Assembly (NCBI GenBank): GCA_030539815.1
Contig: JAUNXM010000032.1
Span: 1-16,081, forward strand
Direction of reading: 5' to 3'
Source: Methanobacterium sp.
GTDB taxonomy: Archaea > Methanobacteriota > Methanobacteria > Methanobacteriales > Methanobacteriaceae
DNA length: 16,081 bases
A program made the translations under genes and the position numbers. The notes under the pieces were generated by a model that was not told the DNA's origin, made no database searches, and saw nothing but the letters and a program-made list of their open reading frames with translations. Position 1 is the first letter of the stretch; each line of letters opens with the position of its first letter. Below are positions 9,129 through 16,081 of the stretch, piece by piece.

Positions 9129-9419
9129 CTATTTATCCTTCCGGGAACCATTGATCAGGTTGCTTATTTTAATGAGAACTTCCTTTTTGCTCATTTTTTT
9201 ATCCACAATTATCCTTCCAGATCCTTCCCACCATGAAGCCGGGTAAGATTTATATTTCTCCACTGAAGGATTGAGTCTAAGTTTTTTAGCTGCCTGGGTA
9301 ATTTCACGTATTTTAGGTGAGTTAACCGCCTGTTCTTTGGGAATTTTTCTTCCTTCGGATTTTGTTTTTTTAGAATCCAGATAAACCGGCCAGATGATGG
9401 TTTTGTTTTCATCTTTCAT
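9129..9419 (-). CDS. srp19: Signal recognition particle 19 kDa protein (SRP19)
   Basis: SRP19 binds the tetraloop ends of helices 6 and 8 of 7S SRP RNA and prepares it for SRP54, allowing co-translational targeting to the membrane. This 96-residue protein has the family pattern: [20 protein letters not shown] (8-27), where the basic loop contacts RNA, then the [13 protein letters not shown] helix and [15 protein letters not shown] (59-73). The size is normal for an archaeal SRP19, which lacks the eukaryotic tail. The start at 9419 is chosen over the in-frame upstream start at 9449 because GGAGTGG directly precedes it and homologous sequence begins there. A minus-strand TATA-like GTTTATATTTTA at about 9510-9521 suggests its own promoter, separate from hemD. 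Confidence 0.93.
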   Translation of the reverse strand: MKDENKTIIWPVYLDSKKTKSEGRKIPKEQAVNSPKIREITQAAKKLRLNPSVEKYKSYPASWWEGSGRIIVDKKMSKKEVLIKISNLINGSRKDK

Positions 9420-9533
9420 AGTTACCACTCCTTTAAATGGTGCCCTCAATAGTTATACAATTAAATTAGAATAATCCACTTTCTGAGCTCATTCATTTAA
9501 ATATATTCATAAAATATAAACGATTCATCAAGT

Positions 9534-10316
9534 TTAATTACTCATCTCTTCATTTAATTGCATTAACATGGCCTTCACAGTGTATTTGGGGGGAGTTATT
9601 GATTTTATTCCCCTATCAGCCAGTGGTTTCTGGGTTATGGGGCCAATGGCCGCCACCAGAACCTTCTCCTCTTTAAAAGAGTTAATTAATTCTTCTTCCT
9701 TATCCCCGGATATTTCAAATAGATTGGTAACCGTAAGGGGGCTGGTGAAGGTTACTGCATCCACTTTTCCCTGGATTATATCATCCACCAGTAACTTTAT
9801 CTTACTGGTATCCTTGGGTTTAGTGGATTTGTAGGCCTCCGCCAGGTAGACAGTGGCTCCCATTTTCTTCAAACCTTCCGGGAGAACATTTCTTGCTTTA
9901 AATGTCCTGGGAACTCCCACTTTTTTTTTGTATAAATCAATGTCCTGGAATTCTTCCAGAAGACCTTCAGCAGTGTAATTTTCGGGTACGATATCTGCCG
10001 TGATACTATAATCATTTAAAACCCGTTCTGTGCGTGGTCCAATAACTGCCACCTGGCATTGTGGATTGAGTTTCTCCTTAAAATCAGGGCAGTATGTGAA
10101 TAATGATTCCAGTGATGCCGGTGAAGTAAATATTATCCAATCTAATGCACTAGCTCTTTGGCAAAGATCAAGGAGAGACTCACTGGCAAAGGATTCCAGT
10201 TCAAGGGTGGGGACCACTAATGGAATTCCACCGTGTTGGGTTACTATCTCTACTGCAGCCTGTGACCGTTCCACTGGTCGGGTTATGCCAATAACTTTAC
10301 CCTCAAATCCTTTCAT
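9534..10316 (-). CDS. hemD: Uroporphyrinogen-III synthase
   Basis: HemD closes linear hydroxymethylbilane with inversion of ring D to give uroporphyrinogen III, the branch point for F430, cobamides, siroheme and archaeal heme. The 260-residue protein is poorly conserved, as usual for this family. It shows the expected two-domain landmarks: GITRP at 10-14, [10 protein letters not shown] at 63-72, [20 protein letters not shown] at 135-154 with the conserved tyrosine at 162, FTSPLTV at 190-196, and [16 protein letters not shown] at 222-237. Its ATG overlaps the cobA stop in ATGA, and GAGGA in the end of cobA serves as ribosome binding site. The two enzymes are therefore translationally coupled and catalyse consecutive steps. 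Confidence 0.92.
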   Translation of the reverse strand: MKGFEGKVIGITRPVERSQAAVEIVTQHGGIPLVVPTLELESFASESLLDLCQRASALDWIIFTSPASLESLFTYCPDFKEKLNPQCQVAVIGPRTERVLNDYSITADIVPENYTAEGLLEEFQDIDLYKKKVGVPRTFKARNVLPEGLKKMGATVYLAEAYKSTKPKDTSKIKLLVDDIIQGKVDAVTFTSPLTVTNLFEISGDKEEELINSFKEEKVLVAAIGPITQKPLADRGIKSITPPKYTVKAMLMQLNEEMSN

Positions 10317-11032
10317 ACTTTATCCTCAAGCTTCTTGATGGATTTGAAAACATCAACAACCGGTCCAATAATCACCAGGGCTGGTGGATTAATATCCTTT
10401 TGAGCTATGTTTTCCAGAGTACCGGTTATAATTCTCTCATCAGGCATGGTTCCATTTTCAATGACGCAGACCGAAGTTTGGGGATCCTTATGCTTCATAA
10501 TCTCCTTCACATTCTCTTCCAAGTGTCCTACACCCATGAGGATCACTATGGTGTCAGCATTGTAGTTCCACTGAACCTGTTTCTCTTTCTTGGTAGGGTC
10601 TTCATGCCCAGTTACCACTGTAAGAGAAGTGGCCACTCCCCTATGGGTCACGGGCAGTCCCACTGTGGTGGGAACACCAATGGCAGAGGTTACCCCTGGG
10701 ATCAGTTCCACGGGAATACCTTCCCCCAGCAGGGCCATCAATTCCTCACCACCTCTACCAAAGACAAAAGGGTCACCTCCCTTGAGGCGGACTACCACGT
10801 CATGTTTTTTGCCCTGTTCAATGAGTATATCATTTATTTCTTCCTGCTTTTTGGAGTGGGCTCCAGCTCTTTTACCAACATAGATCATTTCCGCTCCATC
10901 AGCGTACTTTAAGATCTCTTCATTGGCCAGACGATCGTAAATCACTACATCTGCCATTTTCAGGGCTTTAATAGTTTTAAGGGTCACCAGATCTGGGTCC
11001 CCTGGTCCTGCACCTACTAAATAAACTACCAT
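10313..11032 (-). CDS. cobA: Uroporphyrinogen-III C-methyltransferase (SUMT)
   Basis: CobA uses two S-adenosylmethionine molecules to methylate uroporphyrinogen III at C2 and C7, giving precorrin-2, the shared precursor of cobamides, coenzyme F430 and siroheme. The 239-residue single-domain enzyme has the family signatures [14 protein letters not shown] (6-19) and [16 protein letters not shown] (82-97), then [22 protein letters not shown] (111-132). There is no CysG-type dehydrogenase extension, so precorrin-2 oxidation must be done by another protein. GGTGA four to five bases before the ATG is the ribosome binding site, and it lies inside a perfect palindrome (11034-11050). The gene overlaps hemD by four bases and is 108 bases after purQ, in the same direction. 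Confidence 0.96.
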   Translation of the reverse strand: MVVYLVGAGPGDPDLVTLKTIKALKMADVVIYDRLANEEILKYADGAEMIYVGKRAGAHSKKQEEINDILIEQGKKHDVVVRLKGGDPFVFGRGGEELMALLGEGIPVELIPGVTSAIGVPTTVGLPVTHRGVATSLTVVTGHEDPTKKEKQVQWNYNADTIVILMGVGHLEENVKEIMKHKDPQTSVCVIENGTMPDERIITGTLENIAQKDINPPALVIIGPVVDVFKSIKKLEDKV

Positions 11033-11033
11033 T

Positions 11034-11050
11034 ATTTCACCGCGTGAAAT
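11034..11050 (-). promoter_or_regulatory. Palindrome covering the cobA ribosome binding site
   Basis: On the coding strand ATTTCAC-GCG-GTGAAAT is a perfect 7-bp inverted repeat ending one base before the cobA ATG at 11032-11030. Its right arm contains the GGTGA ribosome binding site. As RNA it would be a hairpin hiding that site. As DNA it lies near the start point predicted from a minus-strand TATA-like TAAATAAA (about 11064-11071), so it could equally be a repressor site. Confidence 0.6.
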
Positions 11051-11075
11051 TTTCTATATTAAAATTTATTTAATG

Positions 11076-11112
11076 ATACTCCTAGAGTTAGTGTTTTTCT
11101 AAACTAGAGTAT
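11076..11112 (-). terminator. Imperfect hairpin between purQ and cobA
   Basis: Arms ATACTC..TAG..TTAG and CTAA..CTA.GAGTAT, 13 paired positions with small bulges, enclose a 7-base loop at 11092-11098. The element starts 29 bases past the purQ stop on the minus strand. It may end or stabilise the purine mRNA, or form part of a cobA leader. It lacks a strong following T-run, so the terminator label is tentative. Confidence 0.4.
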
Positions 11113-11140
11113 TTTGAATAATATTTATGTTATCCAATTT

Positions 11141-12047
<907 letters not shown>

Positions 12048-12095
12048 TTGCATCACCCGGGATTAATTTTTAATAAATTAGTTCCTTTTTTTTGT

Positions 12096-12842
<747 letters not shown>

Positions 12843-12870
12843 TTTAAACTCCATTTTATTATTTTCAAAT

Positions 12871-12880
12871 TGTTTATATA
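12871..12880 (-). promoter_or_regulatory. TATA box of the purC-purS-purQ cluster
   Basis: On the minus strand the sequence reads tatataaaca. Standard archaeal spacing puts the transcript start near 12850, giving a leader of under ten bases before the ATG at 12842 with GGAG at its very front. This spacing argument favours the shorter PurC start. Confidence 0.5.
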
Positions 12881-13445
12881 GATATTGAACTACATCAAGA
12901 TAAAACTACATTAAAATTATTATAGCTTAGGATTATAATACATTGGCATTATATTGTTACATAAATTGTTGCCCATTAAATCGGTAATATTTTATCAATA
13001 TACATGATGGTTGATATTCATTTTAAGATACAGTACTCCAAGAGATAAGCCCTGCACAAGGTTTGTGAATCAAAATAAATATTTTTAATTTAATATATTT
13101 TTGAATAGATACTTCTTTTGAATAAATCTTCTAAAAATCAACCACAGTAAATAAGTTAAATTAGCGTAATATCATCAAAACTGTTAAATTGACTTTTTAA
13201 AACTTTTTATATTATCAATATTTTTTTAATACGGGAATCGTTAATATTGGAGTTATTTTAAAGGCATTTTATAAATGCTGCTGGTATTTTAAGTTCTATT
13301 AATGATCAGATTATTTTCAGTATATACTTTAATATTTTAATGACCATTCCCATCTTTAATGCCCATTCACCTATTATCTGAAAGTTTTTTCCAAGGAATT
13401 GGTTTGAATGTATCTGGATGATCTTATGGGGGAATCAGGGATGAA

Positions 13446-13455
13446 TATATAAATA
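13446..13455 (+). promoter_or_regulatory. Orphan TATA box in the gene-poor region
   Basis: The sequence tatataaata is among the best TATA matches in the window. No plus-strand gene of normal size follows before glmS. Predicted start is about 13473-13480, at the beginning of the palindrome at 13477-13492. Confidence 0.35.
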
Positions 13456-13476
13456 TCTTAAATTATCTTAGGCATG

Positions 13477-13492
13477 ATCCTTACTTAAGGAT
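13477..13492. repeat. Perfect 16-bp inverted repeat
   Basis: ATCCTTA-CT-TAAGGAT has perfect 7-bp arms around two bases. It may be an operator half-site pair or the first stem of a transcript started by the TATA box at 13446-13455. No gene start lies directly beside it. Confidence 0.5.
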
Positions 13493-13514
13493 AAGCTTGG
13501 TTTTATGGGTTTAT

Positions 13515-13548
13515 GAGTTAATTTATAAATCAGAGTTAATTTATAAAT
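13515..13548. repeat. Tandem 16-bp duplication
   Basis: gagttaatttataaat occurs at 13515-13530 and again at 13533-13548, separated by CA. Each copy holds a TATA-like TTTATAAAT. It is either slippage or unequal-crossing duplication in neutral DNA, or a doubled promoter element. Confidence 0.7.
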
Positions 13549-13646
13549 TAGATCTTAGAGGTTCAGGTGGTCAAGTTCCGATTTCGAGGTTTTTCGCAGT
13601 TTTTTGAATTTAGTGAATTTATTCATACAATACTTATCTTTTTACT

Positions 13647-13919
13647 TTATTTGTTAGATTTACTGATGGAACAATAACAACCTTCTTCTTTGAAGAGATC
13701 AGTCATAGTGGGATGTTCCTCGTTTTCACTGCAGGTTCCAACATCACACATGTAGGTTCTTATTATTTCTTTTAGATTTGTTTCATCTGCATCAGTTTCT
13801 ATTACATAGCTTGTAGAATCATTCTCAGAACTCATTGTAAAAAGGAATCTATTCAATGGTATAATGGTAATCATTTCATCTACAGCCCCTTCAACATCCT
13901 TTATTTTTACATCTGCCAT
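13647..13919 (-). CDS. Small acidic four-cysteine protein, function unknown
   Basis: I do not recognise this 90-residue protein. A perfect AAGGAGGA ribosome binding site six to eight bases before the ATG strongly supports translation. The sequence has an N-terminal half with beta-strand-like segments (EMITIIPLNRFLFTMSS at about 15-31, TSYVIETDAD at 36-45), a helix-like NLKEIIRTYM, and then a cysteine cluster: Cys58, Cys63, Cys81 and Cys83, with His69 between. The C-x4-C and C-x-C spacing could hold zinc or an iron-sulfur centre, or form redox thiols. There is no signal peptide or membrane segment, so it should be cytosolic. It stands alone between two long non-coding stretches. A minus-strand TATA-like ATTAAATAAAT near 13968-13980 is a plausible promoter. 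Confidence 0.72.
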   Translation of the reverse strand: MADVKIKDVEGAVDEMITIIPLNRFLFTMSSENDSTSYVIETDADETNLKEIIRTYMCDVGTCSENEEHPTMTDLFKEEGCYCSISKSNK

Positions 13920-14373
13920 TTTATATTCCTCCTTATTACATTCTGTATATGTTAATGTGCTATGTACTATTTATTTAATAGTTTATGTATTTTTTGTATT
14001 TTAATTATACTGTCCATTAAAAAAATTGTTTGAAGGTGAAATTATTGACTAAATTCAATAAAACTGATTTGGTAACTGATTAAATCCAGAACATTGGAAT
14101 CATATTACAAAATTAGAGTTAATCCTATTGTGCCGGTGGTGGATATTTAACTATCACTATGTGCTACTTATATCTTACTAATTAATAATTTATCATGTTA
14201 GGATTGTATTATAAATAATAAATGCAGATGTTATAAATATCTGGTTACGCCTTAACAAATTTATTTAACAAATGAAGGTCTTCAGTAATAGATATGAACC
14301 TTACTAATCAGGTAATTAGTTGAGATTAAACATTTACTTAAATTTATGAAAACACTTTTTGGGTGAAATTAAT
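13920..14373. other. Divergent upstream region of the Cys-rich gene and glmS
   Basis: This 454-base AT-rich stretch carries the promoter of the Cys-containing gene on its left and that of glmS on its right. Two plus-strand TATA boxes (14207-14217 and 14230-14239) imply a glmS leader of roughly 110-135 bases. That leader contains a hairpin ACTAAT-caggta-ATTAGT (14303-14320). No known riboswitch is recognised. The bacterial glmS ribozyme is not expected in archaea and I do not see it. Confidence 0.5.
14207..14239 (+). promoter_or_regulatory. Two TATA boxes upstream of glmS
   Basis: tattataaata (14207-14217) and gttataaata (14230-14239) are both strong matches, 22-23 bases apart. They predict starts near 14240 and 14260. 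Which one is used, or whether both are, cannot be told from sequence. Confidence 0.5.
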
Positions 14374-16081
14374 ATGTGTGGAATTGTGGGATGTATACTT
14401 AAAACTGATAAAGCAGCACCTGTGCTCCTGGATTGTGTGCAACGCCTGGAATACAGGGGTTATGACTCGGTGGGCATTGCTACCTACTCATCATCTGGCA
14501 TTATGATCAGGAAAGACAAGGGAAAGATTGATGAGGTTTCAGATGAACTGCACTTGGAAGAACTTCCAGGAGAGGTGGGTATTGGACATGTTCGCTGGGC
14601 CACCCATGGGCTTCCAACCCAGAAAAATGCCCATCCCCATACTGATTGTGATGGAAAAATTGCGGTAGTCCATAATGGTATCATTGAAAACTACAAGGAA
14701 CTTAAAGACCAGCTGGTGAGTGAAGGGCACCGCTTTGTATCTCAAACTGATACTGAGGTTATAGCCCATCTCATTGAGAAATATCATAAAGAAGGACTTA
14801 AATTGGAAGATGCCATCAACAAGGCCATCAACAAGCTACATGGTTCCTACGCCTTTGCAGTTATCAGCACTGATGAACCCAACAAGATCATGGGAGTTCG
14901 TAAGGAAAGCCCACTTATACTGGGACTGGGAGAAGGGGAATACTTCCTGGCTTCCGATGCTCCAGCCATACTGCAACACACCCGCCGGATCATCTACTTG
15001 GCAGATCACGAAACCTTCACCATGGACGAAGGGGGCATCACCATAAAGGACCGTGATGGGCAGGTAGTGGATAAAAAAGTAGAGATCATTAAATGGACTC
15101 CTGAAATGGCTCAAAAGGGAGGATACCCTCATTTCATGTTGAAGGAAATCCATGAACAGCCTGAAGCAGTTAAAAATACCCTCTTTGAGGTTTCAGATAT
15201 TAAGAAAATAGTCAGTCAGTTTCCCCGGTTCAAAAGGATCACCTTCGTGGCCTGTGGAACAAGTTACCATGCATCTTTAGTGGGAAAATACCTTTTTGAA
15301 GCTCTTTTAGGTCTGCCCACGGATGTAATGTTGGCATCCGAGTTTGAATTCTCAGAAAAGGCTATTGACCCGGATTCACTGGTGATATTCATCAGCCAAT
15401 CAGGCGAAACTGCCGACACCCTTAAAGCCCTTAGAATAGCCAATAAAAAAGCGAAAACCATGGCAATTGTTAATGTACTGGGAAGTACCGCAACCAGGGA
15501 GGCAGACTATGTTATATTCACTAGGGCAGGTCCTGAAATTGGGGTAGCAGCCACCAAGACTTATATAAGTCAATTAACCTGCATATACCTTCTGGCGGCA
15601 TGTATGGGTAAAAATAAGGAGCTTTTAGATGAACTTCAACTGATTCCGGATTACATGGAAACCGTGCTTCAGTTGGAAGATGAGATCAAAGAAATGGCAG
15701 CAAAGTATAAGGATGCTCAGGATTTCTTCTTTATTGGCCGGGGATTCTCATACCCCACTGCCATGGAAGGGGCATTGAAGCTCAAAGAAATAACCTACAT
15801 ACACGGTGAAGGATACGCTGCTGGGGAACTTAAACATGGACCCCTGGCACTAATAGATGATGATGTGCCGGTGGTGGCAGTGGTTCCTCCTGGAAAAAGT
15901 CACGACCGTACCCTGAGCAACGTAGAAGAAGTGAAAGCTAGGGGTGCACGGGTTATCGGTCTGGGAGCAGATGATGATCAACTTTTGAGTTACGAGGCCA
16001 GTGATATGATAAAATTTCCCTCACCTATCAGGGAGTTAATATCTCCCCTAATATATGTGGTACCTTTACAGTTACTATCAT
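14374..16081 (+). CDS. glmS: Glucosamine-fructose-6-phosphate aminotransferase GlmS (3' end outside window)
   Basis: GlmS makes glucosamine-6-phosphate from fructose-6-phosphate and glutamine, the entry to UDP-GlcNAc for glycans and, in Methanobacteriales, pseudomurein. I read 569 codons in one frame with no stop or frameshift. The N-terminal glutaminase domain has the nucleophile Cys2 (MCGIVG), HVRWATHG (72-79), HNG (100-102) and Asp126. Two sugar-isomerase domains follow, with CGTSYHA from 294, ISQSGET (340-346), [18 protein letters not shown] from 455 and then [11 protein letters not shown]. Bacterial enzymes are about 600 residues, so some 20-40 residues, including the C-terminal catalytic lysine, lie beyond the window. 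The ribosome binding site GGTGA is at 14362-14366. It diverges from the Cys-rich gene. Confidence 0.98.
   Translation, partial: MCGIVGCILKTDKAAPVLLDCVQRLEYRGYDSVGIATYSSSGIMIRKDKGKIDEVSDELHLEELPGEVGIGHVRWATHGLPTQKNAHPHTDCDGKIAVVHNGIIENYKELKDQLVSEGHRFVSQTDTEVIAHLIEKYHKEGLKLEDAINKAINKLHGSYAFAVISTDEPNKIMGVRKESPLILGLGEGEYFLASDAPAILQHTRRIIYLADHETFTMDEGGITIKDRDGQVVDKKVEIIKWTPEMAQKGGYPHFMLKEIHEQPEAVKNTLFEVSDIKKIVSQFPRFKRITFVACGTSYHASLVGKYLFEALLGLPTDVMLASEFEFSEKAIDPDSLVIFISQSGETADTLKALRIANKKAKTMAIVNVLGSTATREADYVIFTRAGPEIGVAATKTYISQLTCIYLLAACMGKNKELLDELQLIPDYMETVLQLEDEIKEMAAKYKDAQDFFFIGRGFSYPTAMEGALKLKEITYIHGEGYAAGELKHGPLALIDDDVPVVAVVPPGKSHDRTLSNVEEVKARGARVIGLGADDDQLLSYEASDMIKFPSPIRELISPLIYVVPLQLLS

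Larger units (their letters stand above)
12855..13646. other. Gene-poor AT-rich region of about 0.8 kb
   Basis: No reading frame of convincing length or family is present. I can see a GC-richer island at about 13026-13069 with a small CACAA-GGT-TTGTG stem (13055-13067), a short palindrome GCATTT-TAT-AAATGC (13264-13278), and a good plus-strand TATA box at 13446-13455. A perfect 16-bp palindrome (13477-13492), a 16-bp tandem duplication (13515-13548) and a 36-codon reading frame (13567-13677) follow. Part of this could be an untranslated RNA, but none matches an RNA family I recognise. Confidence 0.4.

Noticed and set aside
10400..10912. A 170-codon plus-strand reading frame opposite cobA.
   Set aside because: cobA has all its catalytic motifs on the minus strand. 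The opposite frame is low in recognisable structure and has no promoter.
13556..13600. A GGTTCAGGTGG.. segment considered as a tRNA T-arm.
   Set aside because: No acceptor, D or anticodon stems of tRNA spacing can be formed around it.
14272..14307. An 11-codon reading frame in the glmS leader that could be an attenuator peptide.
   Set aside because: It has no ribosome binding site and no codon run relevant to amino sugars. Random short frames of this size are common.
14129..15877. A 14-bp string (tgtgccggtggtgg) shared by the glmS upstream region (14129-14142) and the glmS coding region (15864-15877).
   Set aside because: A single shared 14-mer in a 16 kb window is near chance expectation, and the flanks do not match.

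Overview
The window is a stretch of euryarchaeal chromosome, almost certainly from a hydrogenotrophic methanogen of the order Methanobacteriales (a mesophilic Methanobacterium-like organism). This rests on the methanogen-restricted marker MtxX, archaeal pantoate kinase, the archaeal riboflavin reductase ArfC, SRP19, a single-domain uroporphyrinogen-III methyltransferase next to HemD, a separate PurS, GGTGAT-type ribosome binding sites, TATA-box promoters and very AT-rich intergenic DNA. The genus is inferred from recall of gene order and was not searched. I see no mobile element, CRISPR array, rRNA or tRNA.

Layout. Left part, mostly plus strand: mtxX (68-772), uppS (934-1701), tatD (1844-2602), then a convergent carboxymuconolactone-decarboxylase-like gene (2851-3240, minus), a small exported helical protein (3439-3714) and arfC (3754-4422). 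A bidirectional terminator separates arfC from a PHP-domain phosphoesterase (4511-5176, minus). That gene diverges from pantoate kinase (5501-6415, plus) across 324 bp carrying a 30-bp-period direct repeat. The middle and right are mostly minus strand: a winged-helix regulator (6495-7289) with an operator-like palindrome upstream, a RecJ-like DHH nuclease (7421-8818), SRP19 (9129-9419), the overlapping pair cobA-hemD (9534-11032) and the purine cluster purC-purS-purQ (11141-12842). A gene-poor 1.5 kb follows, holding only a 90-residue cysteine-containing protein (13647-13919, minus). The window ends inside glmS (14374 onward, plus).

Function. Most genes are housekeeping cofactor and precursor supply: CoA (pantoate kinase), flavin and F420 precursors (ArfC), tetrapyrroles for F430, cobamides and siroheme (CobA, HemD), purines (PurC, PurS, PurQ), lipid carrier (UppS) and amino sugars (GlmS). 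PurS and PurQ are two parts of FGAM synthase, whose PurL is not in this window. CobA and HemD catalyse consecutive steps and overlap by ATGA.

I did not find a clear new multi-gene system. The best leads are small: a Cys-pair protein alone in a gene desert, a perfect palindrome covering the cobA ribosome binding site, a palindrome in front of the winged-helix gene, a duplicated promoter-like block before the PHP gene, an apparent ATT start codon in arfC, and an apparently leaderless mtxX. Several starts were moved to the codon that has a proper ribosome binding site; each is explained in its entry.
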